A stretch of 29,271 nucleotides of DNA from DASQJL01 sp036380835 (lineage in GTDB: Bacteria > Eisenbacteria > RBG-16-71-46 > SZUA-252). Shown one piece after another: positions 23,739-29,271 of this stretch. The translations under genes were made by a program, and so were the position numbers. Location of the stretch: contig DASVDZ010000097.1 of the NCBI GenBank assembly GCA_036380835.1, positions 1 to 29,271 of the forward strand, in the 5' to 3' direction. The notes below the pieces were generated by a model that was not told where the DNA came from, ran no database searches, and saw nothing but the letters and a program-made list of their open reading frames with translations. Each line of letters opens with the position of its first letter. Position 1 is the stretch's first letter.

Positions 23739-25022
23739 GTGGCCGCGCACAGCGTCCTGACGGACGAGCTGGTGAAGCAGTTGATCGCCGTCGGACAGGT
23801 CGACGTCCTGGTCGCGCTCCCGACGTTCCACAACGCCTCCTCCGCGGCCGGGGCGGCGCGCGCCGCGGTCCTCGGCCTGGCGCGGCACTTCCCCCGCGCC
23901 CGATCGGCGCTGCTCCACGTCGACGGCGGCTCGTCGGACGGCACGCCGGACATCGTCCTCCGGGCGTCGGGGCCCGACCTGGACCGCGAGATCCGGGCGC
24001 AGACGCTCCGGACGATCCAGCGCATCAGCGCGCCATACGACGGCCTGCCGACCAAGGCGACCGCGCTTCGCGCCGTCTTCGCGTCGGCCGACCTGCTCCA
24101 GGCGCGCGCGATCGCCGTGCTCGATCCCACCGTGACCAGCGTCACGCCCGAGTGGATCGCGGCGCTGATCGGACCCGTGCTCCGGGACCGTCGCGACTTC
24201 GTCGCGCCGGTCCATCAGCGCCATCCGCTCGACGCGCCGCTCGCGAGCCAGCTCGTCCGGCCGCTGGTGCGCGCCGTCTACGCGCGGCGCATCGAGGAGC
24301 CCGTCGCCGGCGAGTTCGGCTGCTCGGGCGCGTTCGTGACGCGGTGCCTCGCCGACGCCATCTGGGACCGCGAGATGGCGCCGCTCGGCGTCGACGCGAG
24401 CCTCTCCCTCGCGGCGCTCGCGGGGCCGTTCGACGTCTGCCAGGCGTCGCTCGGTCCGCGGGTGACGGCCCCGGACGCTCCGCGCCCGGCCCTCGCCGAC
24501 GTCTTCCGGCAAGTGGTGGGATCGATCTTCGCCTGCATGGAGGCGCAGCAGTCCGCGTGGATCACGCGAGACGGCGCCCAAGAGGTGCCGCTGGCCGGCG
24601 AGGCGCCCGCGTCGCTCGCCGACACGACGCCGCTCGAGGCGGCGCCGCTCGTCGAGGGATACCGATCGGGCCTCCGCGACCTGGGCGACCTGCTCGCCCC
24701 GATCCTCGAAGGGGGCACGCTCGCGGCGCTTCGCGAGGCCGCCGCGTCGGATCCGCTGGCGTTCCGCGTCGAGGATTCCATCTGGGTCGCGACCGTCTAC
24801 GAGTTCGCGGCCGCGTACCATCGTCAGGTGATCCACCGGGACCATCTGGTCCAGGCGCTCGTACCGCTCTATCTGGGCCGCGCGGCGTCGTTCCTTCTCG
24901 AGTGCGTCGGAAAGGACTTGGCCGAGATCGCCTCCCGCGCCGACGCGCTGGCCCTCGAGTTCGAGACCATGAAGCCGCATCTCCTGCGACACTGGGAGCC
25001 CAACCACGGAGGTGAATCATGA
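23739..25022 (+). CDS. GT-A glycosyltransferase related to glucosylglycerate/GpgS-type synthases, with altered DXD motif
   Basis: A 427-residue soluble protein. VDVLVALPTFHNASSAAGAA followed by ALLHVDGGSSDGTPDIV (about residues 21-74) is the nucleotide-sugar-binding half of a GT-A fold. The later VTPEWIAALIGPVL, DFVAPVHQRHP and PVAGEFGCSGAFVTRCL (about 188-204) align from memory with a family of glucosylglycerate-synthase-like proteins. In those relatives I recall a DSD metal-binding motif before the TPEW segment; here the position reads LDPTVTS (Asp129-Pro-Thr), so the second acidic residue is missing. The protein may use a different metal arrangement, have altered activity, or have a binding role. 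GTG at 23739 follows GGAGGAGG closely. It lies 38 nt after treS and its stop overlaps the next start (ATGA). The family is fairly sure; the product is not. Confidence 0.72.
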   Translation: MAAHSVLTDELVKQLIAVGQVDVLVALPTFHNASSAAGAARAAVLGLARHFPRARSALLHVDGGSSDGTPDIVLRASGPDLDREIRAQTLRTIQRISAPYDGLPTKATALRAVFASADLLQARAIAVLDPTVTSVTPEWIAALIGPVLRDRRDFVAPVHQRHPLDAPLASQLVRPLVRAVYARRIEEPVAGEFGCSGAFVTRCLADAIWDREMAPLGVDASLSLAALAGPFDVCQASLGPRVTAPDAPRPALADVFRQVVGSIFACMEAQQSAWITRDGAQEVPLAGEAPASLADTTPLEAAPLVEGYRSGLRDLGDLLAPILEGGTLAALREAAASDPLAFRVEDSIWVATVYEFAAAYHRQVIHRDHLVQALVPLYLGRAASFLLECVGKDLAEIASRADALALEFETMKPHLLRHWEPNHGGES

Positions 25023-25720
25023 CCGAGACCATTTCGATGGCGCTCCGGGACGCTTGGGGCAATTTCCTGATGGGCGTCGAGCAGCTCCTCCCCCAGATCC
25101 TCGCCGCGATCAGCATCGTCGTCGTCGGCTGGGTCGTGGCGGCGCTGCTCGGCATCGTCGTCCGCTACGTGCTCGGGTGGGTGAAGTTCAACGCGTTCGC
25201 GGAGCGCGCGGGCGCGTCCGATCTCCTCAAGAAGGCGGAGCTCCCGGCCGCGAACGCGGTCGCCGGCCGTCTCGTCTTCTGGCTCGTCTGGATCGGCTTC
25301 CTGATCTCGGGCGCCCAGACGCTCGGCTTCTCCGGCATGAGCGAGCTGATGACCGGCTTCGCCGGCTTCCTCCCCCGGCTCGGCGCCGCGCTCCTGATCC
25401 TGGTGGTCGGGTTCGTCGCCGCGAACTTCGCGTGGCGCGCGACGCTCCTCGCGGCGGTGAACGCGCAGGTCCGCTCCGCGCGGATCGTGAGCGGGGCGGT
25501 CCGCTTCCTCGTGCTCGTCCTGGCGATCGCGATGGCGCTCGACCAGATCGCGGTCGCGCGATCGGTGGTCGTGACCGCCTTCGCGATCACGTTCGGCGCG
25601 GTGATGCTGGGGCTCGCGATCGCGCTTGGGATCGGCGGCGGGCCGGTGGCGGCCCGGGTGCTCGACCAGCTGATGCAACAGGCGCCGCGGCAGGATTCGG
25701 ATCCGGCGCCCCACCTCTGA
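25019..25720 (+). CDS. MscS-type conserved TM-helix membrane protein (no channel pore/beta domain)
   Basis: A 233-residue inner-membrane protein with about five hydrophobic helices: residues 24-48 (ILAAISIVVVGWVVAALLGIVVRYV), 82-102, 110-139 (GAALLILVVGFVAANFAW), 155-172 and 180-204. It matches the 'conserved TM helix' repeat (PF05552-like), found as a pair in MscS-like proteins such as CmpX: LPQILAAISIVVVGWVVA and LPRLGAALLILVVGFVAANF are two copies. The cytoplasmic beta domain and pore of full MscS channels are absent. Coupling by a 4-nt overlap to the glycosyltransferase gene, behind treS, suggests a role in sensing or relieving osmotic stress; this is inference. It is the last gene of the operon. 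Confidence 0.82.
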   Translation: MTETISMALRDAWGNFLMGVEQLLPQILAAISIVVVGWVVAALLGIVVRYVLGWVKFNAFAERAGASDLLKKAELPAANAVAGRLVFWLVWIGFLISGAQTLGFSGMSELMTGFAGFLPRLGAALLILVVGFVAANFAWRATLLAAVNAQVRSARIVSGAVRFLVLVLAIAMALDQIAVARSVVVTAFAITFGAVMLGLAIALGIGGGPVAARVLDQLMQQAPRQDSDPAPHL

Positions 25721-25722
25721 TC

Positions 25723-25750
25723 GTGACAACCTAAGAGTAGGCGTTATAGG
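25723..25750 (+). promoter_or_regulatory. Possible promoter for the tetR-emrAB operon
   Basis: GTGACA (25723-25728) and TATAGG (25745-25750) are separated by 16 nt. A strong AGGAGGT follows at 25748-25754, but no start codon lies at the right distance from it; ATG 25808 is 53 nt away. A second candidate -10 box, TAATAT (25804-25809), sits between the two palindromes further down. Confidence 0.4.
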
Positions 25751-25788
25751 AGGTTACACCGCACCTATCCGAATCCCGCTCGCCGGGG

Positions 25789-25822
25789 TGAATCCTGGAT
25801 TCATAATATGAATCCAAATTCA
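25789..25822. promoter_or_regulatory. Two palindromes at the tetR start: candidate TetR operators
   Basis: TGAATCCTGGATTCA (25789-25803) is a perfect palindrome with 7-nt arms. TGAATCCAAATTCA (25809-25822) repeats the left half-site and has 5-nt symmetric arms. Their left ends are 20 nt apart, about two helical turns, and a third half-site CGAATCC starts at 25770. The gap between the palindromes holds TAATAT. This is the layout of paired operators for a self-repressing TetR protein. The second palindrome covers the ATG at 25808, so the true start may be ATG 25826. Confidence 0.6.
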
Positions 25823-26461
25823 CCGATGACCACGAGACACCCCTCATCGGCGCCGCTCCGCGCGCGCCTCCGCCAGGAAATCCACGCGGCGATCCTCGAT
25901 GCTGCCGAGTCGGTCTTTGCCCGAGAGGGCCTGGCCCTCGGCCGGATGGAGCGCGTGGCCCAGGAGGCCGGCGTCGCCGTCGGAACGCTCTACAACTACT
26001 TCAAGGATCGGAGCGCGCTCCTCGCCAGCCTCCTCGATTCCCGTCGCGTGGAGCTGCTCGACCGGCTCGACGCGGCCCTCGCCGCGGCCGAGCCCGCGTT
26101 CGGCCCGCAGCTCGACGCCTTCCTCGGCTCCGTGCTCGACCACGCCCGCGAGCACCGCTCGCTCCTCGCCATCCTGATGCAGGAGGAGATCACCGCCGCC
26201 AAGGCCCGCCTCGCGCCGCCCCCGGGCGAGCGCACGTGGGACCAGCTCCTGATCCGCGCGCGCCGCGTCGTCGCGCGCGGCGTTTCCGAAGGGGCGCTCC
26301 GGCACCGCGACGCCGACCTCTGGCCCGGCTTCTTCCTCGCCAGCCTCAGGGAAGCGCTCCGCCGCGAGCTGGCGGACCGCGACGGCGGTCCGGCCGCCGA
26401 CACCGCGAAGACGATCCGAACCTTCTTCCTGAACGGAGCGGGGCGCCGTGCGGACGCTTGA
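25808..26461 (+). CDS. TetR/AcrR-family transcriptional regulator
   Basis: A 217-residue regulator (211 if it starts at ATG 25826). The N-terminal DNA-binding domain (about residues 22-68) has the TetR helix-turn-helix: AAILDAAESVFAREGLALGRMERVAQEAGVAVGTLYNYFKDRSALL. The C-terminal part is helical and variable, as expected for ligand-binding domains. It heads an operon with the EmrA and EmrB genes: its end overlaps the emrA start by 14 nt. It therefore likely represses its own operon until a pump substrate binds. Candidate operators lie across the start. Neither ATG has a ribosome site; starting at 25826 would leave both palindromes in untranslated DNA and seems at least as likely as 25808. 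Confidence 0.9.
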   Translation: MNPNSPMTTRHPSSAPLRARLRQEIHAAILDAAESVFAREGLALGRMERVAQEAGVAVGTLYNYFKDRSALLASLLDSRRVELLDRLDAALAAAEPAFGPQLDAFLGSVLDHAREHRSLLAILMQEEITAAKARLAPPPGERTWDQLLIRARRVVARGVSEGALRHRDADLWPGFFLASLREALRRELADRDGGPAADTAKTIRTFFLNGAGRRADA

Positions 26462-27506
26462 TCCGGTCCGGCCCGCCCCCGCCGGCGACGCCGTGACGGC
26501 CGCTCGGAAGCCGCGGCTCGGACGGTGGCTCGCCTTCGCGGCGATCGGGGCCGCCGTGGTCGCGGGGCTCCTCTGGGGCGCCGCCATGCTCCGATTCGCG
26601 CGCTCGCACGAGACCACCGACGACGCGCAGGTGGAGGGGCACATCATTCCCGTCCTCGCCCGCGTGGAGGGCTACGTGCGCGAGGTCGACGTCGTGGAGA
26701 ACGAGCGGGTCGCCGCGGGTCAGCTCCTGGTGCGGCTCGACGACCGCGAGCTCGAGTCGCGCCTCGCGCAGGCGGAGGCCAAGCTCGAGACCGCGCTCGC
26801 GAGCTCCGGCGAGCAGGGCCAGGCGGGCGCGCAGCTTCGCGCCGCGCGCGCCTACGTGGACCACGCGCAGGCGGAGGCGGCGCGGGCGGCCTCGGAGCTC
26901 ACGCGCGACCGCGTCCTCGAAGCGGGGGGCGCCATCAGCCGCCAGGACCTCGAGACCGCCGAGGCCGCGTCCAGGGCGGCGGACGCGGAGCTTCGGGGCG
27001 CGCGCGATCGCGTGGCGGCCGCGATGGCCGCGACACGAGGCGCCGCGAGCGGCGTCGACGCGGCGCGCGCCGAGCGTGACGAGGCCGCCCTGCGCCTCTC
27101 CTACGCGCGGATCGTCGCGCCCGACTCGGGCGTCGTGTCGCGCAAGAAGGTCGAGGTGGGCCAGCTCGTCGAGCCGGGGCAGCCGCTCCTCGCGGTCGTT
27201 CCCCTTAGGGACGTCTGGGTGGTGGCCAACCTGAAGGAGACCCAGATCGAGCGCGTCCGCCGCGGGCAGCCCGTGGCGATCTCGGCGGACTCCTACCCGG
27301 GGCGCGAATTCCACGGACGGGTCGAGGGGCTGAGCCCGGCGACCGGATCGAAGTTCTCGCTCCTCCCGCCCGACAACGCGTCCGGGAACTTCGTGAAGAT
27401 CGTGCAGCGCGTCCCGGTGAAGATCGTCCTCGACGAGGAGAACGACGGCCCGCGCCCGCTCCGGCCGGGCATGAGCGTCCGGGTCGCCATCCGCACCGCC
27501 CCATGA
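26448..27506 (+). CDS. emrA: EmrA-like membrane fusion protein (HlyD family)
   Basis: A 352-residue adaptor with a short cytoplasmic N terminus, one membrane helix (about residues 27-47), and the EmrA-type opening HETTDDAQVEGHIIPVLARVEGYV (about 54-77). A lipoyl half (to about 98) is followed by a long alpha-helical hairpin (about 103-212) with Ala-rich heptads, the second lipoyl half (RIVAPDSGVVSRKKVEVGQLVEPG, about 222-245) and a beta-barrel domain ending in LRPGMSVRVAIRTAP. With EmrB it should form an inner-membrane pump that uses an outer-membrane channel of TolC type, not present in the window. The start is GTG 26448 with GGAG upstream; another GTG at 26493 is possible. Its stop overlaps emrB (ATGA). 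Confidence 0.91.
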   Translation: MRTLDPVRPAPAGDAVTAARKPRLGRWLAFAAIGAAVVAGLLWGAAMLRFARSHETTDDAQVEGHIIPVLARVEGYVREVDVVENERVAAGQLLVRLDDRELESRLAQAEAKLETALASSGEQGQAGAQLRAARAYVDHAQAEAARAASELTRDRVLEAGGAISRQDLETAEAASRAADAELRGARDRVAAAMAATRGAASGVDAARAERDEAALRLSYARIVAPDSGVVSRKKVEVGQLVEPGQPLLAVVPLRDVWVVANLKETQIERVRRGQPVAISADSYPGREFHGRVEGLSPATGSKFSLLPPDNASGNFVKIVQRVPVKIVLDEENDGPRPLRPGMSVRVAIRTAP

Positions 27507-29065
27507 ACGGGCGACGGCCCCACAAGTGGGTCATCGCGGGCACGGTGCTGACCGGCACGGTCATGGCGGTGCTCGACTCGAGCATCGTCAACGTCGCGCT
27601 CCCCGACATGAGCGGCACCCTGGGCGCGACGATCGAGGAGATCACGTGGGTGGTCACGGGGTACATCCTCGCCAACGTGATCATCATGCCGATCATCGGC
27701 CTCCTGAGCGCCCGCTTCGGGCGGAAGCGCTTCTACATCGCCAACGTCGTCCTCTTCACCGCGGCGTCGATGCTCTGCGGCGTCGCGCGGACCCTCCCCC
27801 TCATGGTGGCGTTCCGGGTGCTCCAGGGTATCGGCGGCGGCGTGCTGATCACCGTATCGCAGGCGATCCTCCGGGAGAGCTTCCCCGCCTCGGAGCAGGG
27901 GGTCGCGATGGGGATCTACGGCATGGGCGTGGTGCTCGCGCCGGCGATCGGCCCCACGCTCGGGGGCTGGCTCACCGATCAGTACTCCTGGCCGTGGATC
28001 TTCTACATCAACGTTCCGGTGGGGATTCTCTGCGTCACGCTGATCGCCCGGTTCATCGAGGACCCGCCGTACCTGGTGCGCGAACGCGGCCGGCTCGACG
28101 TGTCGGGATTGGCGCTCATGACCGTCGGCCTCGGCGCGCTCCAGCTGCTCCTCGAGAAGGGGGAGCAGAAGGACTGGTTCGAGTCGCGCCTGATCGTCAC
28201 GCTGGCCGCGGTCGCCGCGGTCGGGCTCGCCCTCTTCGTCTGGCGGGAGCTGACCGCGAAACGCCCGGCGGTGGACCTCCGCCTCATGCGGAACGTCTCG
28301 TTCAGCTCGGCGACGATGTTGGGCGGTGTGCTCGGCATGGGCCTCTACGGAACCCTCTTCCTCCTCCCGCTCTTCCTCCAGCGCCTCCTCGGATTCCCCG
28401 CGATGGACTCCGGGCTCGCGCTCATGCCGCGAAGCCTCGCGATGGCCGTCGTCATGCCGGTGAGCGGGCGCCTCTACAACCGGCTCGGACCGCGCCTCCT
28501 GGTCGCGTCCGGGCTTCTCGTGAGCGCGTTCTCGTTCTACCAGCTCTCCCACCTCACGCTCGACATGGGCGCGTGGGACCTCTTCTGGCCCCAGGTCTGG
28601 CAGGGGGTCGGGTTCGGCCTCATCTTCGTCGCCCTGAGCACCGCGGCGCTCGCGACGATCGAACGGCCGAAGATGACCGCCGCGGCGGGCCTCTACAACG
28701 TCGTCCGCCAGGTCTTCGGCAGCGTCGGCATCGCCGTCGCCGCGACGCAGCTCACGGCCAACGCCACCCGCTTCCGGGCCTCCCTCTCGGAGCACGTCAC
28801 CGCGTTCGACGACGCGACGCGGCAGTGGCTCTCGAGCGCCATGGCCGGCGTGGGCGGCGCCGCGAGCGCGGCGGGCGATGCCGGCTCGCGCGCCCTGGCC
28901 CTGCTCGACCTCCACGTGACGCGGGAGGCGATGAACCTCGCCTACGGGCGAGCGTTCGTGCTCGTCGCGATCCTCTTCGTGGCGGCGCTCCCGCTCGCGC
29001 TCTTCCTCCCGGCGCGCTCCGAGGGAACCGACGCCGAGGGTGAGACCACGGCCGCGGAGGCCTGA
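27503..29065 (+). CDS. emrB: EmrB/QacA-type drug:proton antiporter (MFS, DHA2 family)
   Basis: A 520-residue inner-membrane transporter with about fourteen helices. MFS motifs are visible: MAVLDSSIVNVALPDM in helix 1 (a DHA signature), the loop motif LLSARFGRKRFY (about residues 70-81) and FRVLQGIGGGVLITVSQAILRE, then GMGVVLAPAIGPTLGGWL (motif C, typical of antiporters, about 139-156). It should export hydrophobic compounds in exchange for protons, together with EmrA. The substrate cannot be told from sequence. A periplasmic loop between the last helices is long and Ala-rich (VTAFDDATRQWLSS...GGAASAAGDAG), as in other EmrB proteins. It ends the operon; the next gene begins 67 nt later and probably has its own promoter. 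Confidence 0.95.
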   Translation: MNGRRPHKWVIAGTVLTGTVMAVLDSSIVNVALPDMSGTLGATIEEITWVVTGYILANVIIMPIIGLLSARFGRKRFYIANVVLFTAASMLCGVARTLPLMVAFRVLQGIGGGVLITVSQAILRESFPASEQGVAMGIYGMGVVLAPAIGPTLGGWLTDQYSWPWIFYINVPVGILCVTLIARFIEDPPYLVRERGRLDVSGLALMTVGLGALQLLLEKGEQKDWFESRLIVTLAAVAAVGLALFVWRELTAKRPAVDLRLMRNVSFSSATMLGGVLGMGLYGTLFLLPLFLQRLLGFPAMDSGLALMPRSLAMAVVMPVSGRLYNRLGPRLLVASGLLVSAFSFYQLSHLTLDMGAWDLFWPQVWQGVGFGLIFVALSTAALATIERPKMTAAAGLYNVVRQVFGSVGIAVAATQLTANATRFRASLSEHVTAFDDATRQWLSSAMAGVGGAASAAGDAGSRALALLDLHVTREAMNLAYGRAFVLVAILFVAALPLALFLPARSEGTDAEGETTAAEA

Positions 29066-29119
29066 CCCCGCGCGGAGACGGCGCGCGAGGCGCGGCGTGC
29101 GCGCGCTCCGGCGCCCTGC

Positions 29120-29125
29120 TACAAT
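29120..29125 (+). promoter_or_regulatory. Candidate -10 box for a leaderless short-chain dehydrogenase transcript
   Basis: TACAAT, preceded by TGC (an extended -10 form), ends 7 nt before the ATG at 29133. There is no ribosome-binding sequence and no clear -35 box. Confidence 0.45.
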
Positions 29126-29132
29126 CCCCGCC

Positions 29133-29271
29133 ATGCAGGGACGCGTGGTGGTGATCACGGGCGCGAGCGGAGGCATCGGCGCGGAGACGGCGCGCCGCGT
29201 CGGGGCCGCGGGCGGCGCGCCGGTCCTCGTCGCGCGGCGCGAGGCGGAGCTGGCCGCGGCCGCGGCGGCCT
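29133..29271 (+). CDS. Short-chain dehydrogenase/reductase (5' part only)
   Basis: The first 46 codons of an SDR enzyme; the rest lies past the right edge. The opening MQGRVVVITGASGGIGAET contains the NAD(P)-binding TGxxxGIG motif, and VLVARREAEL gives the end of the second strand, where the Arg-Arg pair suggests NADP preference. The substrate cannot be told. The transcript is probably leaderless, from a TACAAT box 7 nt upstream. Confidence 0.85.
   Translation, partial: MQGRVVVITGASGGIGAETARRVGAAGGAPVLVARREAELAAAAAA

Noticed and set aside
25748..25754. Strong Shine-Dalgarno-like AGGAGGT upstream of tetR
   Set aside because: No ATG or GTG lies at suitable distance, and the GTG at 25788 opens only a seven-codon frame. 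Treated as part of the promoter/leader region.
29070..29090. Possible hairpin after the emrB stop (CGCGC/GCGCG arms)
   Set aside because: Arms of five GC pairs are expected by chance in this composition, and no T-run follows.
1..29271. Mobile element, prophage, CRISPR or tRNA
   Set aside because: No transposase, integrase or phage protein, no regularly spaced direct repeats and no recognisable tRNA sequence were seen; codon and base use look even across the window.

Overview
The window is a compact, very GC-rich stretch of an ordinary bacterial chromosome. Signal peptides, beta-barrel outer-membrane proteins, a MacAB pump and an EmrAB pump point to a Gram-negative (diderm) organism. The mix of GTP-dependent PEP carboxykinase, CstA, GH15, TreS and a diheme DUF1111-type oxidoreductase would fit Acidobacteriota, Eisenbacteria or a similar uncultivated soil lineage, but the phylum is a guess. 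I see no rRNA, tRNA, insertion sequence, phage gene or CRISPR array. No gene-free stretch exceeds 300 bp; the longest is 7187-7452.

Layout. 1-3063 (minus): the start of a macB-like ATPase, its macA-like adaptor, then two overlapping genes for related small secreted proteins. 3292-6437 (minus): a tight operon of a diheme cytochrome oxidoreductase, an outer-membrane barrel and an isoprenylcysteine-methyltransferase-like membrane protein. A small outer-membrane barrel gene diverges from it (6608-7186). 7187-7452 is packed with inverted repeats and precedes a membrane-anchored coiled-coil protein. 8168-10169: a tiny membrane protein (minus), then a CFA-like methyltransferase overlapping a PIG-L deacetylase. 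10288-13567: GTP-type PEP carboxykinase and a berberine-bridge-type flavin oxidase. 13592-14903 (minus): a tandem-ACT protein and an EamA transporter. 15035-19952: a DadA-like flavin dehydrogenase facing an operon of CstA transporter, class V aminotransferase/epimerase and DDAH-like hydrolase. 20046-25720: a divergent carbohydrate and osmotic-stress locus (GH15 on minus; TreS, a glucosylglycerate-synthase-like glycosyltransferase and an MscS-type TM-helix protein on plus). 25808-29065: a TetR regulator with EmrA and EmrB, behind two palindromic candidate operators. 29133-end: the start of a short-chain dehydrogenase.

The genes form small functional modules: efflux at both ends, amino-acid or peptide uptake and catabolism with gluconeogenesis in the middle, and trehalose/glucoside osmolyte metabolism coupled to a membrane-tension type protein. 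Within operons the genes commonly overlap by 4 nt (ATGA or GTGA). I do not see a clear undescribed defence or mobile system. The best leads are the diheme/barrel/methyltransferase operon, a glycosyltransferase whose metal-binding DXD motif appears altered, the palindromes at the tetR start, a recurring -10 box placed 7-8 nt before start codons, and the inverted-repeat-rich gap at 7187-7452.
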